Below are positions 8,275 through 15,524 of a stretch of 64,000 bases of DNA, one piece after another (position 1 is the stretch's first letter; every line of letters begins with the position of its first letter). A program made the position numbers and the translations under genes. The DNA lies in assembly GCF_014201335.1 (NCBI RefSeq), contig NZ_JACHEB010000011.1, positions 1 to 64,000 on the forward strand, written 5' to 3'. Under the pieces are notes generated by a model, which was not told the origin of the DNA, did no database searches, and was given only the letters and a program-made list of their open reading frames with translations. The DNA is from Tunturiibacter gelidiferens (lineage in GTDB: Bacteria; Acidobacteriota; Terriglobia; Terriglobales; Acidobacteriaceae).

Positions 8275-9060
8275 ATGGCCCAGAAAACCCAGGATCGCGC
8301 AAACCAGATACTTCATCTCCTACTGCAGAAAGGCCAGAGCTGCGTTGAAGATTTGGCCACCACGATTGACGCCTCCCCTGCCAGCGTTCGACGCGACCTG
8401 ATCAAACTCGCCCAGCGCGGTCTGGTAAACCGCACCCACGGCAGCGTCGAACTGGCCGGCAAGATGACCTACGAGCCGTTCCGCTTTGACGCCGCGTTTC
8501 CCCTGCGCGAAGAGCGATTTGCCAACGAAAAGCGACGCATCGCCATCGCTGCGGCGGAGATGGTCAACGAGGGCGACACCATCGCGCTCTCACCCGGCAC
8601 CACCACGACACAGGTGGCCCGCAGCCTCCGGCATCGCGAGGGCATCCACATCGTCACAAACGCGGTCAACATCGGGATGGAGTTTTCCAGCCTCCCAAAC
8701 GCTCGCGTCACCCTTACCGGAGGCTCCATCCGCTGGCCGGGCGCTTTTTCAATGGTCGGTGCAACAGCCTTCGACTCGTTGCAGCGACTATTCTTCGACA
8801 AAGTCTTCATGGGCGCGTGTGGTATCCACCCGGAGCACGGTCTCACCGTCATCGAATCCGAAGAAGCCTTGATTCTCGGGGAGATGGTGAAGCACGCCAA
8901 GCAGGTAATTGCCGTCGCCGATGCAAGCAAACTCGGCATTTTCACCCCGACCAAGGTCTGCGCCACCACCGATCTGCATACCATCATTACAGACGATAGC
9001 GTCGATCCAAAACTGGTCGAGGAGTTTCAGCGAAAGCAGGTAAGGATGATAATCGTCTAA
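8275..9060 (+). CDS. DeoR family transcriptional regulator
   Basis: A 261-aa protein with an N-terminal DeoR helix-turn-helix (residues about 8-60: QILHLLLQKGQSCVEDLATT, then SPASVRRDLIKLAQRGLVNR). It has a C-terminal sugar-phosphate-sensing DeoRC domain with the family motifs ALSPGTTTTQVARSL, IVTNAVNIGME, LTGGSIR, FDKVFMGACGIHPEHGLT and ADASKLG. These proteins normally repress sugar catabolism genes and are released by a phosphorylated sugar. Divergent from the TonB receptor and close to the GlcNAc-kinase-like gene, it probably controls that locus and senses the kinase product or a derivative. Confidence 0.93.
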   Translation: MAQKTQDRANQILHLLLQKGQSCVEDLATTIDASPASVRRDLIKLAQRGLVNRTHGSVELAGKMTYEPFRFDAAFPLREERFANEKRRIAIAAAEMVNEGDTIALSPGTTTTQVARSLRHREGIHIVTNAVNIGMEFSSLPNARVTLTGGSIRWPGAFSMVGATAFDSLQRLFFDKVFMGACGIHPEHGLTVIESEEALILGEMVKHAKQVIAVADASKLGIFTPTKVCATTDLHTIITDDSVDPKLVEEFQRKQVRMIIV

Positions 9061-9126
9061 CGTGAGTCAGCCCACGGAAGCAAAAAATGAGCGTTCCACG
9101 CAAGCCAACTCGTGAGACGATGAGCC

Positions 9127-9462
9127 ATGCGTCCAGCCTGGGCTCCTCTCGTGATCTTTCTTGTAGCGCCCGTCACTATGACGCTTCAGGCTCAAAGCAT
9201 GCCGTCGGTAGTGCCGCCCAGGCTGATCAGCATCCCAAATCCTGACTGCAGGTCAGGGAAGTCCTGCCATAGAACTCACGGCCAGGTACGTCTCATCGTC
9301 GACGTACTCCCAGATGGCAAAGTCGGCGAGGTTAGAGTCGAGCTCGGCGACCCCGTCTTGGCTGAGGCGGCCACCGAGGCTGCCCAACAGGCCGAGTTCG
9401 TCGCAGGTTCCTACCTGGGCAAACCTCAAAATATGGATTACGTCTTAAGATTCAGCTTCTAG
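9127..9462 (+). CDS. Small secreted protein with a TonB C-terminal-like fold
   Basis: A 111-aa protein with an N-terminal signal sequence (cleavage expected near residue 23, after MTLQAQS). The mature part GQVRLIVDVLPDGKVGEVRV, then ATEAAQQAEFVAG and a final beta strand YVLRFSF, follows the TonB C-terminal pattern (GxVxLxVxVxxDGxVxxVxV...ALxAAxxWxFxP). Unlike a true TonB it lacks a Pro-rich spacer, and the predicted hydrophobic stretch is a cleavable signal. It may be a periplasmic TonB_C-like partner of unknown role. The Cys pair CRSGKSC in the N-terminal part could form a disulfide. Confidence 0.65.
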   Translation: MRPAWAPLVIFLVAPVTMTLQAQSMPSVVPPRLISIPNPDCRSGKSCHRTHGQVRLIVDVLPDGKVGEVRVELGDPVLAEAATEAAQQAEFVAGSYLGKPQNMDYVLRFSF

Positions 9463-9590
9463 GACTTGAAAAAAAACGGTAGCATAGCTTCTGCGCCGCA
9501 AAACACCTGCCGAAAAAATCGAAGAAATTCCGAACTTTTTGTCCTCCTGCCGTCATCCAAGTAGGACAAACACAGGAGTATCATTGAAAA

Positions 9591-10565
9591 GTGCCGAAAT
9601 ATTCGATCGTTGTACCCTTCCATAACGAAGAAGAGAATGTCACCACACTTTATGACCGGCTCAAGGCCGTCATGGAGCACGTCAACGAGACCTTCGAGCT
9701 GGTCTTCGTTGACGACGGTTCTCGCGACCGCACCTATCGGTTGCTGGAAGAGATCGCTGCCGTAGATAGCCGAGTCCTCGTCATTAAGCTCCGCCGCAAC
9801 TTCGGTCAAACCTCCGCCCTTGCCGCCGGCTTTGACCACGCTCAGGGTGATTTCATCCTCGCCATGGACGGCGACCTCCAGCACGATCCCGACGAAATAC
9901 CCAGCTTCCTCGCCAAACTTGAAGAGGGTTACGACGTTGTCAGCGGATGGCGCTCGCAGCGCGGCGACAACTTCATCATGCGCCGCATCCCTTCACGCGC
10001 CGCGAACTGGCTTATGGCCGCCCTCAGTGGCGTCGACATCCACGACTTCGGCACCACCTTCAAGGCCTATCGCCGCGAGGTCATCCAGAACATCCCCCTC
10101 TACGGCGAGATGCACCGCTTCATCCCAGCCCTCGCCTCTTGGTACGGAGCGAGCATCTGCGAGATTCCAATCTCCAATCCTGCCCGCGAGTTCGGCGAAA
10201 GTCACTACGGTATCTCTCGCACCTTCCGCGTCTTCTTTGATCTGCTGACCATTCGCTTCCTGCTGCGCTACATGACCCGCCCGCTCCACTTCTTCGGCAC
10301 CATCGGAGCCTTTGGCATGGTAGCCGGCTTTGGTATGTCCGCGTGGCTTCTCATTCTCAAAATCGTTACCGGCCAGCACATTATGAGCCTTCACGGCCCA
10401 CTCTTCGTCATTGCCGGCGTTCTCATCCTCGCCGGAATCCAGATGATGGGTATAGGTCTGCTCGGAGAACTCCAGGTACGGCACTTTCATACAGCCGCCC
10501 ACCGCGCACCTTACGCCGTAGACCGCATCCTTCGCCTGCGCTCCGAAGAGAGCCTCATTCAGTAA
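9591..10565 (+). CDS. Glycosyltransferase family 2, DPM1/ArnC-like, with C-terminal membrane helices
   Basis: A 324-aa protein starting at GTG with AGGAG about 12 bases upstream. The GT-A domain covers residues 1-210: YSIVVPFHNEEENV, then FVDDGSRDRT, ALAAGFDHAQGD, MDGDLQHDP and SGWRSQRGD, with the acidic nucleotide-sugar motifs intact. Two membrane helices follow near residues 235-258 and 268-292, and the C terminus is basic. This is the bactoprenol-phosphate or polyprenol-phosphate hexosyltransferase type, which makes lipid-linked sugar donors at the inner membrane. It may supply a GT-C enzyme such as the GT39-like protein at 25.7-27.8 kb, but the genes are not linked. Confidence 0.9.
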   Translation: MPKYSIVVPFHNEEENVTTLYDRLKAVMEHVNETFELVFVDDGSRDRTYRLLEEIAAVDSRVLVIKLRRNFGQTSALAAGFDHAQGDFILAMDGDLQHDPDEIPSFLAKLEEGYDVVSGWRSQRGDNFIMRRIPSRAANWLMAALSGVDIHDFGTTFKAYRREVIQNIPLYGEMHRFIPALASWYGASICEIPISNPAREFGESHYGISRTFRVFFDLLTIRFLLRYMTRPLHFFGTIGAFGMVAGFGMSAWLLILKIVTGQHIMSLHGPLFVIAGVLILAGIQMMGIGLLGELQVRHFHTAAHRAPYAVDRILRLRSEESLIQ

Positions 10566-10575
10566 CCGAGTAGCC

Positions 10576-10606
10576 GCTAGCCCCGCATTATTTTTTGGGG
10601 GCTAGC
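10576..10606. terminator. Hairpin between convergent genes
   Basis: GCTAGCCCC (10576-10584) pairs with GGGGCTAGC (10598-10606) around a T-rich loop. It lies directly after the glycosyltransferase stop and overlaps the last codons of the convergent lipoprotein gene. The T-run is inside the loop rather than after the stem, so it is a weak candidate for a shared terminator. Confidence 0.45.
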
Positions 10607-11154
10607 GCCTCCGTCTCTTTTTCTCTTCTTAGTTCTTCCTGCGCCTCTTTGTTCGAATCCTTGAACGCAGAGGCGTCGAGTTCCTTGGCCAGCTTGTCCT
10701 GCTCTACCAATGGATCTGTCAGCGTCTCCAGATACCCTTCAAACTGCTGAACGCATTCGCTCTGCTCCCACGGTTGCTTGTTCTCTTTCAACTGGTTACG
10801 CAATACCTCTTCAAGCTTTAGTGCATCATCCATGCTGAATGCGATGGAAGCGTACGATCTGCGATCCCGGAGCGCAAACACATCTTCATGCAATCCTGTC
10901 TGGCTCACAATCAAGCCACTGCGTGCATTTTCAAAAGTTTGTTTCTCGCACGCGGCCGTAATCGTAGCCAAACCTTCAGCCGCCAGATGATTGGGCCCAA
11001 GATTGGAAGCCTTTGTCTGCGCAGCGCTTGTTAGGCCTTCCAGCAGGGAACTCCTTCGCTCCCCCGAGTGACAACCAGCCGTCAGCAGAATCCCGGCGAT
11101 GCTCCCCGCCCGCAGTATCGCGCCCACTCTTTGGCTCTCCGCCCATTCACTCAC
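10588..11154 (-). CDS. Uncharacterised lipoprotein
   Basis: A 188-aa protein beginning at GTG 11154, where GAGG lies 6 bases upstream. The frame also opens at a TTG (11178) that overlaps the stop of the upstream beta-lactamase gene. A short signal ends in the lipobox LLTAGC, with Cys at residue 28. The rest is helical and charged, with EVLRNQLKENKQPWEQSECV in the middle and a Lys/Glu-rich tail. I recognise no family. Tight packing behind the metallo-beta-lactamase suggests one transcript and a cell-envelope role, but nothing shows a functional link. Confidence 0.7.
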   Translation of the reverse strand: MSEWAESQRVGAILRAGSIAGILLTAGCHSGERRSSLLEGLTSAAQTKASNLGPNHLAAEGLATITAACEKQTFENARSGLIVSQTGLHEDVFALRDRRSYASIAFSMDDALKLEEVLRNQLKENKQPWEQSECVQQFEGYLETLTDPLVEQDKLAKELDASAFKDSNKEAQEELRREKETEALAPKK

Positions 11155-11174
11155 TTTTCGCCTCGACGATACAT

Positions 11175-12032
11175 TCAATTCTTGCTGCCCGACTGCTTGG
11201 CTAACTCCGTCCGAAACGCCTGCTGCCGATCCGCAACATAAGCTTTGTACCCCGCAGGATCGACAAACGCATTCGCGTCGCCTGCCTTCATCCGCGCGAA
11301 CTTCTCATCCATATCAAAAAAGCCCGCATGCGCTCCCAGAAACACATCGCACGGCAACGACTTCAGCGTCCGAAACGTCAACTCATAGTCTTGCGCCATT
11401 GTCGGATACACGCTGCTCTTCACCAGCTTGTATCCCGGATTTACATTCGGGCCCCCAATGATCACAACGGTATAAACCTTACTCGCCTCCCGCACCTTCA
11501 TGGTCCAGGTAGTGCACCCCTTGGTATGCCCCGGCGTCAGGTGCGCGACCAACACAACATCCCCAAGCCGAACCTCATCTCCATCGTGCAGCACTCGATC
11601 GACCTTCGCAGCGGGATACCAGTTCTCCGATCTTTTGCCATACTGAAAGTCCAACTTCCCACCCGACTCCACCACCGGCACATCCCGGTCCATCACCATA
11701 TACTTCGCGCCCGTCAGCTCTTTCAGCAGCTTGCTTCCGCCACAATGATCCCGATGTGCATGGCTGACCAGCAAAATCTTCACATCGCTGAACTTGAACC
11801 CCAGCGCTTCAACACTCTTCTTGATCTGCGGAATGTCTTTCGGCACATCGCTATTGATCAGAATGTGTCCCTCCGGCGTCGTGATCAGATACGATGCCAG
11901 GTCTTTGCCCCCCACGTAGTACACATTGCCGACGATACGAAAAGGCTCGTGGGGAGCGGTCCAATCAGGGGGATCCTGCGCAAAAAGACCGCACACAAAT
12001 ACGAAGGTCAGCAAGAGGGAACGAAGCAGCAT
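11175..12032 (-). CDS. Subclass B3 metallo-beta-lactamase
   Basis: A 285-aa protein from the ATG at 12032 (the frame opens earlier at a poor start). A signal peptide (about 1-19, ending CGLFAQ) directs export. The zinc ligands of subclass B3 are all present: H91, H93, D95 and H96 in SHAHRDHCGG, H169 in LTPGHTKGCTTW and H235 in FLGAHAGFFD. The long stretches GAKYMVMDRDVPVVESGGK and VLHDGDEV are typical of Legionella FEZ-1-like B3 enzymes rather than glyoxalase or RNase relatives. It should hydrolyse beta-lactams in the periplasm, though its spectrum cannot be read. The following lipoprotein gene is coupled to its stop. Chromosomal B3 enzymes are common in environmental bacteria, and no mobile element flanks this one. 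Confidence 0.9.
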   Translation of the reverse strand: MLLRSLLLTFVFVCGLFAQDPPDWTAPHEPFRIVGNVYYVGGKDLASYLITTPEGHILINSDVPKDIPQIKKSVEALGFKFSDVKILLVSHAHRDHCGGSKLLKELTGAKYMVMDRDVPVVESGGKLDFQYGKRSENWYPAAKVDRVLHDGDEVRLGDVVLVAHLTPGHTKGCTTWTMKVREASKVYTVVIIGGPNVNPGYKLVKSSVYPTMAQDYELTFRTLKSLPCDVFLGAHAGFFDMDEKFARMKAGDANAFVDPAGYKAYVADRQQAFRTELAKQSGSKN

Positions 12033-12178
12033 AGCAAAGCATAACCTTCCCCGTAACGACCAGCCAGCCGCCACCCTCGCGAAGAATTAACCTTTCCGGT
12101 ACATTCCGTTTCACGCAAAAGAAAAGAGCGCCCGCCGCAAGACGAACGCTCCTCAACGCGAAAACCAGACAATGAAAG

Positions 12179-13240
12179 CTAAGCCGTCGCCCCTCCTGTA
12201 TTGCGGATCACCTGTGCCCCAAACCGCTCCATCTCCTCCACCTGCGGACTAGACTGCAGCAACACCAGATCCACTCCCACCGCGGCAAACTCTTCCATCC
12301 GCTCCGACACCTGCTCCGGCGTCCCCACGAACCCGCACCGCAGCCCGCGATTCGACACCGAATAATCCTTCAGTGAAATCTCTGTCTGCAGGTTGGAACC
12401 CGTCACCCACTGCTCATAGTTCGCATACCCGCGCGCCGACTGCTTCACATCCGTGATCCGCTCCACCTCGCGCAGCGCCTCAGCTTCCGAGTCCCGCACA
12501 ATCGCATACCCAGCCACGCCAAACGTCATCGGCCCCAGCCCCAGCTTCTCCCGCCGCTCACGCATATCGGCAATCTTCTTCTCCACGGCCTCGGGCGCAT
12601 CGCCATGCATCAGGTAAGCATCGCACTTCGCGGCGATCAGGTTCTTCGCCGTCTCCGACTCGCCCCCCGCATACAGCGTAGGTCGCGGCTTGCTCACCGG
12701 CTTGGGCGAGAGCACGTTCTCCCGCACATCGTAGTACGTGCCCTTATAAGAAAATCCCTGCGTCTTCCAACACCCATCGACAACGTCGAGCCACTCCGAC
12801 GTCCGCGCATAACGGTCATCATGCTCATCGAAGTGAACGCCGTACTTGGTCGCCTCATCCTTCCACCAGCTCGAGACCACATTCAGTGTCAGCCGCCCAC
12901 GCGACATCTGATCGACCGTCGCGGCCTGCTTCGCCAGCAACGCCGGATTATGAAACGTAGGTCGCACCGCAACCATCAACTCCAATTTTTCCGTCACCGC
13001 AGCCAACGCCGCCGTAGTCGACCACGCATCGAGCGAAGGAGCGTCCACACCCTTAATGTCGTTCAGGTTCAGCTCGGCGATCAACGTCAGATCGTAGCCA
13101 ATCGTCTCGGCCTTCTTCGCCAGGTCGCGCACATACTCCCAGCTCGCAGCCATCTTCTCGTCATCGACGTTGCGCAGCCAGCCCCCAAATACAGGCAACC
13201 AGAAACCGTATCGCATCCCTGCTTTTGCCTTTTGACTCAC
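12179..13240 (-). CDS. LLM-class flavin-dependent monooxygenase, SsuD/SfnG-like
   Basis: A 353-aa TIM-barrel flavoenzyme. Features of the alkanesulfonate / dimethylsulfone monooxygenase branch include YGFWLPVFGGWLR, TLIAELNLNDI, VAVRPTFHNPALLAKQAATV, GRLTLNVVSSWWKDEA-KYG, HDDRYARTSEWLDVVDG and YAGGESE. Such enzymes use reduced FMN supplied by a partner reductase to oxidise C-S bonds. No FMN reductase or sulfonate transporter is next to it. Instead it overlaps the ATP-grasp gene by 4 bases (ATGA type) and is read after it, so the two are translationally coupled. The true substrate may differ from sulfonates. Confidence 0.88.
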   Translation of the reverse strand: MSQKAKAGMRYGFWLPVFGGWLRNVDDEKMAASWEYVRDLAKKAETIGYDLTLIAELNLNDIKGVDAPSLDAWSTTAALAAVTEKLELMVAVRPTFHNPALLAKQAATVDQMSRGRLTLNVVSSWWKDEATKYGVHFDEHDDRYARTSEWLDVVDGCWKTQGFSYKGTYYDVRENVLSPKPVSKPRPTLYAGGESETAKNLIAAKCDAYLMHGDAPEAVEKKIADMRERREKLGLGPMTFGVAGYAIVRDSEAEALREVERITDVKQSARGYANYEQWVTGSNLQTEISLKDYSVSNRGLRCGFVGTPEQVSERMEEFAAVGVDLVLLQSSPQVEEMERFGAQVIRNTGGATA

Positions 13241-14256
13241 CGCCCCACCTCGGCAAACTCCCGCACACCGGCCCGACGCTCATTGACGATCTTCGCCTCA
13301 GCCTCCAGCCAATCCGCCAGCTTCACGAACGGATCAAACCCCACCACCTTCGGCCCATCCGCGACAAAGTTCGAGAGCGCATTGATGTCGTAGTACATCC
13401 TCACTCCATCTCGATCATCGATCATAAACTCCACTCCGCCCAGCTCAATTCCCGCCGCAGCCATTAGTCGCTCCACCTCCGCAATCACCTCAGGCGGCGC
13501 ATCGAAGGCCTCAACCGCCAGCCCATCTTTAGCGGCATCGATCGGGCAAGCTGCACGATCCAACTCGACCCCCAGCGGCGTCTTGCAGATATCGGCTGGG
13601 CAAAGGTCAAACGTCTCGCCCGTAATATGTATCTTAATCGCGTACAAAAACTTTCCGTTCAACACCTCAACGCGAACGATGTACGACCCACGTGCCGGCA
13701 CAAACTCCTGCACCAACCCCGTCGAATCCATCCCGAGCATCAGTCCGTCCTCGGTAGCCGAAGCTTCCGCCAGATGCTCTTTCGTCTGGAACTTCACCAC
13801 GCCGCTTCCACTGCCGCCAATATTCGGCTTCACCACAACAGGGAAGCGCAAACCCTCCGCCGCTGCACTCGCCTGCGAAGCCCGATGAATCACCCGCGCC
13901 TTCGGATACCCCATCCCCAGCGCCTCCAGCATCGAAAGCTGCGCCGCCTTCGACAGCTCGCTCCGAAAAGCCCTGACTCCATTCACCACGCGAACGCCAC
14001 GCTTCTCCAGATGCTCCAAATACCCGAGCGTATAGAAGATCTGATCCCCATGCCCACGATTCCACGCCGAGGGGCTCATCTTGTTCAGCACCACCGCGTA
14101 CTTCTCCTCCGGATGATCCGCCGGCCCATAACTATGTTCCACCGCACTCAGCTTCACGTAGTTCGCACCACGACGATCCAGCTCCTCAAACAAAAGCTTG
14201 AACCAGATTGGCTGCTCATAATAAATCGCGATCGGCAAAGACTGACGGCTGGACAT
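13237..14256 (-). CDS. ATP-grasp ligase, RimK-like
   Basis: A 339-aa protein. The ATP-grasp fold is visible from FPVVVKPNIGGSGSGVVKF (about residues 139-157), then LVQEFVPARGSYIVRVEV, and the Mg-binding end GVEFMIDDRDGVRMYYDINA with the expected Asp/Asn. The N-terminal part (AIYYEQPIWFKLLFEELDRR, then VVLNKMSPSAWNRGHGDQIF) is a pre-ATP-grasp domain. Enzymes of this type join a carboxylate to an amine or thiol through an acyl phosphate. Cys238-type residues in FDLCPADICKTPLG are a distinctive feature. It heads a two-gene operon with a flavin monooxygenase, which suggests sequential modification of one small molecule; the molecule is unknown. Confidence 0.82.
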   Translation of the reverse strand: MSSRQSLPIAIYYEQPIWFKLLFEELDRRGANYVKLSAVEHSYGPADHPEEKYAVVLNKMSPSAWNRGHGDQIFYTLGYLEHLEKRGVRVVNGVRAFRSELSKAAQLSMLEALGMGYPKARVIHRASQASAAAEGLRFPVVVKPNIGGSGSGVVKFQTKEHLAEASATEDGLMLGMDSTGLVQEFVPARGSYIVRVEVLNGKFLYAIKIHITGETFDLCPADICKTPLGVELDRAACPIDAAKDGLAVEAFDAPPEVIAEVERLMAAAGIELGGVEFMIDDRDGVRMYYDINALSNFVADGPKVVGFDPFVKLADWLEAEAKIVNERRAGVREFAEVGR

Positions 14257-14448
14257 AATCTTCTTTCACATCCTCTTCAAAGTTCGACTCTAAAATCACC
14301 ACTCGGTTACTAAGGCCTTACCGGCGTAAGCAGCAGCCCGAATCTGATATATCAAGTTTAGATGAACAAAGCCATCGGCTCGCTCCAAAACGATGTGAGT
14401 CTGAAAACTTCCAGACAATCTCTCGCCATGTTGTACCCTGAACCAGCC

Positions 14449-15417
14449 ATGCAAGCCATCCAGATCCTCACCACCGGAGCCGCCGACGTTCTCACCCTCG
14501 CCGACCTCCCCATGCCAACCCCAGGCCCCGGCGAAGCCCTCATCCGCATCGAAGCCTCCGGCGTCAACTTCATCGACACCTACTTCCGCGAGGGCCGCTA
14601 CCCCGCGAAACTCCCCTACACCCTCGGTCAGGAAGCCGCCGGCACCATCGTCTCTGTCGCCTCCGACGTCACCACCTTCCAACCCGGCGACCGCGTAGCG
14701 TGGTGCCTCATCCCCGGCACCTACGCCCAGCTAGCCGTAGCTCCCGCAGCCCGTCTCGTAGCCATCCCCAATGGCGTCACCACCCAGCAAGCCGCCGCTG
14801 CGATCCTCCAGGGCATGACCGCCGACTATCTCCTGCGCGCCGCCTATCCCGTTCAATCCGGCGACGAAGTCCTCATCCACGCCGGCGCAGGCGGTACTGG
14901 CCTCCTCTTCATTCAGCTGGCGAAAGCCTTAGGTGCCCGCGTTATCACCACCGTCTCCACCGAAGAAAAAGCCACCCTCGCACGCGCCGCCGGGGCCGAC
15001 GAGATCATCTTCTACACCCAGGAAGACTTCGCCGCAAAGGTCAAAATCCTGACCGGCAACAAAGGACTTCCCGTCGTCTACGACTCCGTCGGCAAAACCA
15101 CCTTCGAGCAGTCTCTCCAATGCCTTCGTCCCCGAGGCGTCATGGTTCTCTTCGGCGGATCCAGCGGAGCCGTCCCACCCTTCGATCTCATCCGCCTCTC
15201 CACCATGGGCTCCCTCTTCATCACCCGCCCAACCCTCAAGGACTACATCGCGACCCGCGCCGATCTCGAAACCCGCGCAAACGATGTCTTCGATGCAATC
15301 GCAAACGGCACACTAAGGCTACGCGTCGAACACGTCTACCCACTCGCCGACGCCGCCCAGGCCCATCGCGACCTCGAGTCCCGCCGAACCACAGGCAAAA
15401 TCCTCCTCATCCCATAA
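14449..15417 (+). CDS. NADPH:quinone oxidoreductase, zinc-independent MDR family
   Basis: A 322-aa protein from the ATG at 14449; an earlier in-frame ATG at 14362 would add 29 residues that do not fit the family. The GroES-like domain starts AIQILTTGAADVLTL and has IEASGVNFIDTYFREGRYP and TLGQEAAGTIV. The Rossmann domain has the NADPH motif IHAGAGGTGLLFIQLAKALG, with YDSVGKTTF and FGGSSGAVPPF following. The zinc ligands of alcohol dehydrogenases are absent, as expected for quinone reductases (QOR). It reduces quinones or enones in the cytoplasm. It is divergent from the ATP-grasp gene across about 190 bases. Confidence 0.92.
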   Translation: MQAIQILTTGAADVLTLADLPMPTPGPGEALIRIEASGVNFIDTYFREGRYPAKLPYTLGQEAAGTIVSVASDVTTFQPGDRVAWCLIPGTYAQLAVAPAARLVAIPNGVTTQQAAAAILQGMTADYLLRAAYPVQSGDEVLIHAGAGGTGLLFIQLAKALGARVITTVSTEEKATLARAAGADEIIFYTQEDFAAKVKILTGNKGLPVVYDSVGKTTFEQSLQCLRPRGVMVLFGGSSGAVPPFDLIRLSTMGSLFITRPTLKDYIATRADLETRANDVFDAIANGTLRLRVEHVYPLADAAQAHRDLESRRTTGKILLIP

Positions 15418-15524
15418 AATGACGCTTCTTGTCACCATGAGTTCTTTGTCATGACCCCGCGGCGATCTGCTTTCCCTTTCAGCTCCTGCCAGATGAGTTC
15501 TCACCAGCAACTTACAATCGAAAC

